Shown here: positions 27,401-39,300 of the stretch, piece by piece
How positions within the stretch are numbered: position 1 is the stretch's first letter
Layout: each line of letters starts with the position of its first letter
The notes under the pieces: model-generated
Databases searched by the model: none
Seen by the model: the letters and a program-made list of their open reading frames with translations, nothing else
What the model was told of the DNA's origin: nothing
Position numbers and translations under genes: made by a program
NCBI GenBank assembly: GCA_964016985.1
Contig: OZ024828.1
Coordinates: 33,619,136 to 33,683,135, forward strand
From: Anodontia alba
Lineage: Eukaryota; Mollusca; Bivalvia; Lucinida; Lucinidae
DNA length: 64,000 nucleotides
Reading direction: 5' to 3'

Positions 27401-30400
27401 GAGAAAATATGGTCTAAGTACGTAGTTTTCTAACTAGGCTACGTAGCCCAGTTAGGTCAGGGTACTTAAAAATATTATTAATATATTAGTGATTATAATC
27501 TAACTACTTTAAAAGATTTTTTTATACAGTCGACTCTCGTTATCTCGAATTCCAAGGGACTCTCTGAAATATTTCGAGATATCCGTACCTCGACATATCA
27601 GATTTGCATAATTTAGGAAAAAATAGTTCGAACAACCACATTAAACAAATATATGTGTAATTGGATTCTTAAAATTTGGAGATAAACGAGGTCGAGATAT
27701 CGAGAGTCAACTGTATTTGTATTTTTATGATGAGCATGTATATTTCTTTCATAGTGAGTATGCAGATTCTTCAGAACCTCAGTGAGAGCATTAATTATTT
27801 TCGCCAAACATTAGCTCCAGATTCAACCTTTAAGTAATATGAAGTAAGAACAAACATTCAAAATTGGTCACCACTGATTAAAATATATGAAATTAACCTG
27901 TTTTTATGACGTAGGTCAGTCACAAGTTGTAGGGGATATAAGACGGTTCTCTTCACTTTATGAGAAAGACTCGTAAACGATTTTGTGCAAAACTGGCATC
28001 AAAGGTTAGAGGAATCGAGTAGGGTTGCATTTCATAAACACGTCTATATTTTTATGCCCCTAACTTCGAAGAAGTTGGGAGGGCATATTGCTTTGGGCTT
28101 GTCCGTTCGTTTGTCTGTTCGTCTGTCTGTACAAATATTATACGCAAAAATCTAAGGAAGCACTTGAGTAAGGCTCATGAAATTTCGCAAACAGTTCAGA
28201 ACCAATGCGTACATGACCTGATTAAATTTTGGTGAACTTTTAAAAAAAGCATTTGATCAAATTATGCCCCATTTTCAGACTTAGGTATTTTAGCATAGGA
28301 AAATTGTGTAAGCAAAATATCTCAAGAACCCCTGGAGCTAGGTTCATGAAATTTTGCAGGCCATCAAGGATCATTGTGTACATAACCTGATTAACTTATG
28401 GTGATTTTTTTAAATAATTATTTGTTCAAACATTTTAGCGCTTTTTAGACATTTTGTCAGAGATCCTTTCCAACTCTGGCATTATATATGGGCAAGAATT
28501 TAGTTGGGGCAGAGTGTTTTACAAACACATTTCTAGTTAATTTCAGTGGTTTTAACTCTATCGGCGCCAAATTTCAGACAACATTTGTCGTCTGTTTTTT
28601 TGTTGTTGTTTTTTTAAAACAAACTATTGGAAAGAAGTTTATATGTAAAGTTGAATTACTGAATGTCAAAGAGCGTAGATCCTGATGAGACGGCTCATTA
28701 TGAGCCGTCTCATCTGGATGCACGCTGTTTATAAAAGTCTATTATTATCGCCTGTGGCAGTGAAAGTGTTAACGTTGAGCGCGCATGTCCGAAGGTACGT
28801 TTTCTCACGTTGCGCCTCTAATCACAAATGCGCACCCAACGAAGACACAGGTCAGTCTTACCATGCGCGCAAAATCTTCGCGTGGCGCTCTCTGTGGGGA
28901 GTAAATGAGTCGCAACTTGAGAAAACGTACCTTCTGACATGAGCGCCCAATGAAGATTCAGATCAGCCTGCGCATCCGCGCAGTCTGATCAGTCTTCGTT
29001 GGCCGCATGAAGAAACTCTGCATCCTTGGCTATCCAAAATGCTCGCAGTGAAGATTCTGATCAGACTGTACGAATGTGAGGCTGATCTGAATCTTTGATT
29101 GTCGCATATGTCCGATGCTAGGTTTTCTGAGGTTGCGGTTCAAACGGGTTAAGGCTCTCTTCAGGCGGAAAGCGGCGCTGTCTGATCTGAGTATTCGTTG
29201 GACATAAGATATATTTTCTTACGTTGTGGCTCAACTGATTATCTACGATCATGAGCGTAGACAGTCTTAGAAGTTTCATTATCCGGAAGCACTTTAAGAA
29301 ATGACATGGACTGTTCCGATGCTCTTTACCATTGACTGCTCAGTTATTATGGCCAAGTAGCAGCTTTCACAAAATAAAAAGCGTAGACCGAGCATTTTTG
29401 GAAAGCTAATACTTGAATTACACATTTTTTTTTATACCAGGTGTGGCGTATGTGGGGTCGATTTGTTATCCACCATATTACGATGCACGGGTATCAATAA
29501 GTGAAGACCTGGATTTTAATCTGGCACGTGTAGCAGCACATGAAATAGGACATGCGTGAGTAAAGTCTCCCACATGAGAAAATGAAGACTGGTTCCAGTC
29601 CTTAGCGACTAAATGTATTAATGTATATAATTATCTTTGATACAGACATTTAAAATAAAATAATTAGACAGTTTCTACCCCTTTCAAACCTGTAGACTGA
29701 TATATAGTCTTTTGAAAACAGTGTAGATCCAGATGAGACGGTTCATAAAGAGCTTTCTACATTTTTGAACTTCTTCTTTGTAATCCCTGGGCCAATTTTC
29801 TCCAAACTTCATGTGGAGCCTTCTACTGAAGGGGTGGGGGGGGGGGGAGGGGGGGGGGGAGGGAATTTTTTTATACAAATGGTCACGGTCCGTTAATCAA
29901 GATGGCCGCCATGCCCATATATATGAAAAACACTTAAAAATCTTCTTCTCCGGAACCATGAAAGCTACATGGCTGAATCTTGATATATAGCATTATGGAT
30001 TCAAGTTCTACTAGGTTTATTCAAATAATGACCCTAGGTTGACCTTTGACCTTTTCACGGCAAGGTCAAATTTGCGTCCCAATGCGTTTGTGTGGGGAAA
30101 ATGTTGAAAAGTCATTTTCTCAAAATGTATTAAAGACTAATGGCTGAAACTTACACTGAGTGATTAAAGTAGTAAAAAAATTTTAGTTATACTTAAACTT
30201 TTGTCCCTTGAGGGTTATCTGCCCTTGCCACTGGGTGATATACATGTATAAAATTGTCATATTTTTAAAAGTCTTCTTCTCTGAAACCGCTTGAGCAATT
30301 TTCACTAGATTTCACATGGGGTTTCTATAAATAGGGTTTTGCCAATTTGTTCAAATGGTTCTGCGCAGCTGAACAAGATGGCCGCCATCTCCATATATGT

Positions 30401-33400
30401 TAGAAACTCTTGCAAATCTTCTTCTCGATACCCAAGAAAGCTTTGGGTCTGAATCTACGTATATAGCATCGAAGACTCAAGGTCTACCAAGTTTGTTCAA
30501 ATGATGATCATAGGTTGACCTTTGACCTTTTTACGGCAAGGTCAAATATGCGTCTCCATAGTTTTGTATGTGGGGAAAAGTTGAAAAATCTTTTTTTTTT
30601 TTTTTTTCAATACTAAGACTAATGGCTGAAACTAACAATGTATAATTAAAGTATTAAAACGTTTTAGTTTAGGGACAGAATTTTGCTCCCCCTGGGGTTA
30701 TCTGCCATTGCCTTTGTGCTTTATACAAGTATAAAACCATGAAATCTTTAAACGTCTTTTTCTCTGAAATCACTTGACCAATTTTCACCAGATTTCACAC
30801 GGGGCCTTCTGTCGAAGTGATGTTGACACTTTTTTTTTTTCAAATTTTTCTGTGCCGTTGAACAAGATGGCTGCCATGCCCATATATAAAGCACTTAAAA
30901 CTCTTCTTCTCCAGTACTAAGAAAGCTTTGAGGCTGAATTTTGGTATACAGCATTGGGAATTCAAGGTCTACCAAGTTTGTTAAAATGATGAGACTAGGA
31001 TGTTCTTTGACTTTTTTATGGTATGGTCAAATTGTGTCCCAATACAATACTGGAAGACTGTTGCATGGCTTTTGCAAATATGCAGGTGAGCGAATTGTGG
31101 CCCATGGGCCTCTTGTTTCTTATTTTTTTTCAGAAAACAGGTTATGTATATATAGTCATGTGAAATTTTCAACAGAAGACATATTGAACTATTTTCCCCA
31201 GAAAACAGGTTTTGATATTTCATGCAAATTGTCTCCCAATGAGACAATTTGCATGGAATGTCAAATCCTATTTTCTGTTAAAAATAATAAAGTTATTTCA
31301 AAATGTCGTCTACTGAAAATGTTACCCAGCATGCTAAGGGTTAATCTAATCTATGCAATATAATATTCACAGATTGGGTGCATCTCACGATTCCAGTGGC
31401 AACTCATGTCCAGCTGGCCGTTATCTGATGTCCTCGTACGTCTTCTACCCCTCGGCAATTACAAAAGATAGCCGATATGAGTTCTCCAGCTGCAGTGCGA
31501 ACTATTTTGAAAGTTTTTTCAATCACACAGAGTAAGTATTAGTTATAGTTTGTCTGGTTATTTTGTAGTTTAACGGCCCTGTCATCAGGTCATGTCGAGC
31601 CGGTCAGTATTTACCTACACTTCTCCTGAGCAGACTTAGTCCGTTAAGCAGTTAAACAGTACTTGTGCACATTCTTTCGTCAGAAACTGACAGCTGTCCT
31701 TCTTGTATCAGCGAAAGGGAGCGAATAGCCGTGGAAAATATTTCATGATCAATCTCCACGAAAGAATGTTGCCAGACCCGGCGAGTACCGAACCCGCGAT
31801 CACCTAATCACCAGTCGGACGCGCATCCAACTTAGCCGGCTTTAGTCTATCTAGAAAAAAATAAACAACAATATAACTGAAACAACCGGAGGGAGCGCAA
31901 AATTATGTTGTTTTTCTTGTTGTTGTTGTTATTGTTTTTTTTTTGTTGTTGTTGTTATTGTTTTTTTTTTCACTCATCTCTAACTAACAACTAAGCCAAC
32001 TTTTTCAATCAGTCAGTTACCAAAATTAACCTTACCACTTTATGGGCTAATTCAGCAGAGGACAAACTGACATTTTCTTAATTTTACCAGAAAATAAGCT
32101 TTGACATTTCATGCAAATTGTCTCCAAAGGAGACAATTTGCATGAAATGCCAAAGCCTATTGTCTTGGAAAAGTAAGAAAACTATTTCGAAATGTCGTCT
32201 GCTGAACTTATTATTAAATTAAACAAGACTTACCTGTAAGGTGAAGTTTGATTATAATTCTGTTGGAACCAGTTCACTGAGAATCATGGGAAATAATTCC
32301 TGACCCCTCACGTGACCAATCCTCAGACTTTAGAGCTGCAAATTTCAAATCGTGGAGCATACAGCAAATCACTTGGGCGGTTACTTTGTGGGTTCTCATT
32401 GAATTGGTTCCAACAGAATTATAATCTTCTTACAGGTAAGTCTTGTTTAATTTTATAATTCTATTGGAACTAATTCACCAATGAGAATACTTTTAGAGTC
32501 CGTGATTCAGAATTTTATAAATAATAACCTTACACTAAGGTTGTTTAATATAGCAGGAAAGCAAACAGAGTAATGTGTAGTACTCATTATTTATTACTTA
32601 CAATTACGTGTTGTACATGTAGCACAATTTATCATGATAAAATCAATCATACCGTGCATGGTTGTCATGAAAGAATTCAGTCATAAATTGCTTGTCAGTT
32701 AAAAAAATAAATAATCAGTACCAACTTTATCATTCACTAAAACTCTTATCCATTGCATGAATAAATTTCATGACAGCATTATTGTGCGTGTATTTGCAAC
32801 TCGGCCCAAAGACAAGTCGGCCCAGGACAACTCGGCCCATAAAAAAGTCGGCCCAAGACAACTCGGCCCAAGTCGTCCTAATTTCAGAAGACAACTCGGC
32901 CCAAATCGCCCAAACTGCAGAAGACCACTCGGCCCATAAAAATCAGACCATGCATCTCTTAATGTATTGAAATACTCGTAATTGAATGGTGGCGCTTTTA
33001 TAGTTCTGTACCTGATGAATTCAGATAGCGAAACAAATTTGATCACAATCTAAGGAAGCTAAATATATATATAACCGCATCCTACCCATCACGCACACAT
33101 GCAATGTGCATGTAACTCAATTGTCTCAAATCAAATGAGCCACCCCAGTATCCATTTCTTTAAAAACTATTGGCTTGTATTTATACAGATCATGTCGGCA
33201 AATAAAAGAAAATATTCAAATAAAGGTTGACAATTTGTTATTGTTCAAACTTACTAACCATTAACCTTTGTCGGTTAAAGGATGACAATTAACAGAACAG
33301 AACAGAACAGATCTTTATTGAGAACTCCTAAGGGCTATAAAGCCCATCAGGACATAACATTTAAGAGTGTGATGGCAAATATACACAATGACAACATTTT

Positions 33401-34057
33401 ACATACACAAATCTGTAGTAAGGCTCAGTACTAGTAAATATGTATTAATCCAAATGATTTGAAAAATTAGTTATCTGAATAACTACCCAGAAAGGACAAG
33501 CCAAACTGATTGGGGCTTGTCTCTACCCGCTTTGGCTCACCTGTCTGGGCAGCTATTTTCAGCAGTAGAATAGAAATCTGTGTTGTAATATACATCGTAC
33601 TATTTATCCTTCAGACAAAATATTTGCAGACACTAATAAGACATAAAATTGGATATAGTAACATACGGAGAAGGTGTACACAGTTAAAATGATTTTATAC
33701 ATTGATTTTATTTATTTACTTTATTTTTTTATATATATACTTTTGCTTTGTAACCTGGAGCATGAGCTACCAAAGGATATGTACAAAAGTGTTTATTTAT
33801 GAATAGAATAGAATAGATTTATTTCAAAATTCCAATAGGTGTTAATTTTTTTTTAACACTTAGTGTATTTCAGAGCTGGTCCTTAATTAAATCAAACATT
33901 GAAATAGTTTTAGTTTGAATTAAGTCATTAAAGGAGATTAACCGTTGATTTCTGATTAAAGGTAATTGGCCGCTGATTACCACCGTTCATGAAAGTCTCT
34001 TGTAATTTTAATAAAGTTCGATTTTTTCACTTCTTTTCATGACTGAATTCAAAGAAT

Positions 34058-34112
<55 letters not shown>

Positions 34113-36289
34113 TGTGTGTGTTGTTTCGATCACTTACATTATGCTGCTATAACCATCAGATGTCATTTAAGTTAGAATCTGTACTTTAGCGATATGATCT
34201 AAGACGTCTGCATACGCTTTTTATTCATCAGGTACAGAGCAATAAAAGTACCACCATCCAATTATTTTAATACATTAAGAGGTGCCTGATCTGATTTTCA
34301 TGGGCCGAGAGGTCTTCTAAAGTTGGGGCGATTTGGACCGATTTGTCTTCTGAAATTGGGACGACTTGGGCCGAGTTGTCTTGGGCCGACTTTTTTATGG
34401 GCCGAGTTGTCCTGGGCCGACTTGTCTTTGGGCCGAGTTGTCCGTAATTCGGTCCTTTGCTACCCATTTTCTTATCGTTTACTTCAACAGAATTTGACTA
34501 AACGCTCCATCATTTTTGATAGGTCGTTTGTAGAATTTACGAAAAGTGCAGTCACTTGTCCATCCAGCTGTCTATATAATGGTGTTTATTGGTACTTTAT
34601 TGACCACTGCACTCGTGGACGCACTTCGTGTGTTATGAGGTGTGAATAGCGTCATATCAATCCCCTTTAATTTTAAACCCAGTTTCATCCATGCAGTTAT
34701 TGTTCTCTTGGATGCTGGTGAATATGGTTTTTGGGTAATGATAAAAAGATTAGAATCCTTACGAAGTCTGCTTGTTTTTTTATTGTAACAATTTAAAGCA
34801 TTTAAAGCATTAACCACACAAATTGAAGGGTTATTCTTGAAAGCCTCAATGTAAAGTTCTTCTAGATGATGCTGAGGCTTAGATTGTTTTAAAAGCTCCC
34901 CTATTCTAATCTCTACATGATTACCCCTATTCACATCCATATTTCTAAGATTCATTGCTACTAGGGTTTGACATCTTTGCCCTGTGGTTAACACAATTAA
35001 TATGGCAACCTTCACTGACAGCAGTCTAAGGGTTAAACGATCATTATTTAAGCCTTCCAAGAAACGCCCACTTTAACATCCCATGTGAAGTTTGTTTTAG
35101 GAAATACTGGCTTTATATGAAAAATGGCTTTCATAAACCTTTTTATTAACACTTTTTTGCCAATATCTCTCTTATGTATTATCTCAAACACTAAAGACAA
35201 CAGACTTTACTGTGTTTATGACACTATAACTAAGACTCTCATCATGCAGTCGTGTAAGGAAATCCAAAATCTCACCTATAGATGGATTAATTTTATCATT
35301 TTTTTTTGGTGACAAAATCGCATCCATCTTTTGAGATAACACCCGTATTGTTTTGAAGTTGTTGGTCTCCACGACTGCGTAATGATGTCTGCAGTTGCTT
35401 CTGATAATCCTGCACTGACCGAGCATTCCCTGATAACCTGGATGCCCCCATTCTCATTGTGGTTAGCCTGTGTTTTTTTAGTTCCTGGCAGAAATAGAAT
35501 TTGGTCTGTTTTTGGTAGCACATAGCTCTGTCCACTGATTTGCTGTAGTAATTTAGGAAACCATGGTTGACGGAAATGGGGGCGGGGGGCACTAGAATCA
35601 ACTCGGCCTTGTCCTCGCACATCTTTTGTTATACTCTCCCAATGATGTTGAATGGTGGAAATGCAAAGTTGAGTTTATAATCCAAGTTGGTTGAGAACGC
35701 ATTTATGGTGATAACACCTTTATCTGGCATACATGACATGTATTTTTTGTATTTGTGATGTTTTGCAGAGGCAAATAAGTCCACCCTCACTATAGCCCAT
35801 TTTATTGGATATTTTCTGGTATACGTTTTGTTGTAATGCCCATTCCATATCTTCATTGCTCTTATTCTTTTGTTTGATAATTCATCAGCCCTAGTGTTCA
35901 ATCGACCCGGAATATAAAAAGCCAATATCAAAATGTTCCTTTCTTCACACCAAGCCCACAACTGTTTTGCTAATTCATTTAACAATGGCTTTCTTCCTCC
36001 CATTTTGGAAATGTACTTAATTAAGACAACATTATCCATGAATAAGTGAATGTGTTCATTTGTGACATTGTCACAAAAATATTTCAGGCATAAAATTGCT
36101 GCCTTTAGTTCTAAATAGTTAATATGCTGGGTTTTATCTGCATTTTCCCAACTGCCACTATATTCCACATTGTATGTTACATCATGTCTACCAAATCCAC
36201 TTAACGAGCTATCAGTTTCTATTCGTGTATTCATAGGTCCCATGGATATTGGCCTGAAAGCATTTGCAATATTATCTATCCACCAGCTG

Positions 36290-36336
<47 letters not shown>

Positions 36337-39300
36337 ATTCTTTAGAAATACAAACTTTACTATCAAAATTTCCATGATTTGACTTTAATGCCATGTCTTT
36401 CTCTTATTCTAATGTTTTGTAATGTAATGCCGCAAATTTTACCCCAGGCTCTGCTACCACCATTTTTTCCAATCAATTTAGCAAAATCCCTTATTGAAAC
36501 TAATTTGGCTTTAAGCATGTTAGACGCTATCAGTATAATTTTTTTAATTTTCCTTGTAGCCAGCCGTACGGTCATATAAGTAAAATCCAACAGAAATCCT
36601 ACAAATTCAATGCACTGAGTTGGGGTAAAATGGATTTGTCAGGGTGAGTGATTAACCCTACTGAATCAAGTAACTCAACAGTATCTTTGAGGTTTAAAAG
36701 ACTACGTTCATAACATTCACTCTGTAACAGACTGTCGTCTATATATGCCACGTTTGAATGTCCAAATTTCCTTAGCGCTGCGAAAACCGGTTTTAATACC
36801 TTAGTAAAGATCCTTCTGGCTGTTGAGAGCCCATTTGGGAGGCAGATGAAGACATACAATTTTCCTTGCCATTGGAACTTCAAGATTTTTTTTATTATTT
36901 ATTTATTTATTCCGATAGTATAAAATGCATCTTTTAAATCTATTTTGGCAAAGAAACAGCCTTGCCTAATCATTTGAAGAGCTGACTTATTATTATACTT
37001 GTTAGTTTTTCATATGATCATTTAGTTTGCTTAAATTTGGAATCAGTCTGTATGATCCATTGGCTTTCGGTCTAATAAAGATATATAAAATAATTTCCCC
37101 GGCTTCATGCTCTGATTTGGCAATGAGCCCTTTATCCTCAAACTTTTTTATAAGTTGTGATGTTATTTCTTGCTCTTTCAAATTGAATTTAATGGGGAAC
37201 CTGTTGCAATCTTCACAGGGTTCTGATGAAACTTCTATACTATATCCATGTTTTACTATATCTAAAGTAAACCTGTTATTTGTTAGTTCCCTCCATTTAT
37301 CATAAAAATGGAAAATCTTTCCAGCTGTAAACTTTTCAGGTGTGTTTTAAAGCATAATGACTCAGCACTTACTTGTTCTCCCCCTGGTTGCGTCACTGTT
37401 TCTGGTTCTTTTTTCCCTCTTTTGTGATGTCCCGGCTTGTGATACCGGGACCTCTCCTCTAAAAAAGGACCTTTGTCTTTATTTCTGTGTCCGGAATAAT
37501 TGTTGTATTTTGTGTATTTGATGGCCTCTTATTGGTCATATTTATGCTTTCTTTTCTCTGACCTGTGTTTTGTGAAGTCATTGCCCACTTTTCTCATTTC
37601 GTCTAGGGTATTGATTTGTTTTTCTAGTTCATCCCCTCGCAAATTTTCTGTCAGAGGGGTAGAATCATTACAGAGTGGCCTGTATTTCTCTGACACCACT
37701 GTTTTCAATTTTTGTCTACGGAGGTTTGATATATCCCGGTGAGTATATGCCAGCAGCTAAAAAGCATTCCTGGCCAATCTGAATTTTTTTCGGGTTCTTT
37801 TTCTTTAAGCATTAGCTGCACCAGTGGTATGAGTCCCTGATTGAGATATTTCTGTGCAGTCTGGTACACTTTGTCTTGTTCTTTGGTACTTTTAGCAATC
37901 CATGTAGTGTTCCATAACTCTTTATTAATTTTGGAATCATAAGAGCCTTACAGTTTTTGGGTCTTTTGTACTCACTGCAGAGATCTTTTGCTAAGTTTCT
38001 GTCTATCTGAGCTCAAAACCCGACGTTAACCTCTGACAATGTGTCATACACTTTGTTAGATACTGCCTCAACTTTTCCCAAGTTCTCCACTCAACTCCAT
38101 CAATAGTTTCATGTTGTCACTAAATTCTGTCTGGTTTTCTGAATTGTCTATCACACTGTCCTTCTTTTCATTATCATTATTCGGTCTATTTTCAGTTTCT
38201 GACCTTTCCGATTCATATCCTTTACCATCGGGACTCGAATTTTCCGAATCCGATGACATCCGATAATACGTGCGTTTTTCTCGGTTGAGCATCCGGTATT
38301 GTCGGCAAATGTTTCATCGTATTTTCATTCGATCTTTCCGATTTATTTTCCATCATCTTGCCTAGTCCTTCGACCTTCCCCATCAAAGCACTAAGAGTTT
38401 GTTTCTGCTGTATAAATAACTGATGGTTTAAGTATCAATTGTTGTTGATAAAAAAAATCAACGAAAAGTCCTGCAAAAGCCTGGATGCATTGTGATCGGT
38501 ATTTGGATCAGCTGCACTATCTACATGTTTTACTTCCGCTGTTCCGTTTGACTTGTCCGGCAGCGGTATGTCACTGGCTGTGCTATTTTAGATACTCCTT
38601 AGTTAACCTCCGAGGCCACACTTCCAGGAGTTTCCGCCTTGTTTTGGTTATGCAGGCTGTGGTCCGTTTCACTGTCCTTTGTAATCGTCACGAGTGGTGC
38701 ATTTAGTCCCGCCATACTGCCGAAGGCCTCGAGAGATTTCCCTCGGAGCATGATATTCTGTAGACTTACGGCCCCAGCCTGGCTAGCAGCCATTGTTGCC
38801 ATGAGGTTTTTAACGCTTCCATCAGGTTTAGCGTGATTCGCCAAAGTGTCTGATGACCTCGTCGGCCATGTTTCTTGAACTTTTAATCCGACCGCCGACC
38901 TTCCCGAAGTTGTTTCAATTTATTATCGATAATCGTAAAGAAAGCATTTTGTATAAATCCAAATATCCGCTGATCATAATATTGAAATGTTTACTTTTGT
39001 TTTTAGTAGATTAACTTAGAAGATTTATTTCCATCGTTCATATAATTAATCCACCACCATGTTGGCAATTCATGGAAAAGAAAATTGAAATCGTCGAAAT
39101 AATACAAGCCCAACATTGTTGGATCAGTATTACTTCGCCAATCTCAACCATAGATAGAAATTTACAAAATGAAGATATACGAGTATTCCGCTCAGAAACA
39201 CACTTTATAATTTCTGATTAAAATGGATTTTTAAAAGTGAAAATGTTCTAAAGATCTGTCTAGTGAAGCGTTCAGATTGTTCTGAGGATTGGTCACGTGA

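Larger units (their letters stand above)
32797..34441. mobile_element. Foldback element nested in the DIRS 3' region
   Basis: Inverted arms 32797-33020 and 34221-34441 (about 220 bp each, high identity) begin with repeated AACTCGGCCCA / AAGTCGGCCCA units and end at CTGTACCTGATGAAT. The 1.2 kb interior holds no transposase-like frame, only retroposon-tail fragments, an (AG)n run and AT-rich DNA. It is non-autonomous; superfamily uncertain. Confidence 0.75.

Noticed and set aside
35629..36375. Lys-rich N-terminus on the RNase H frame
   Set aside because: It comes from a poly(T) run on the plus strand and is not part of the domain.
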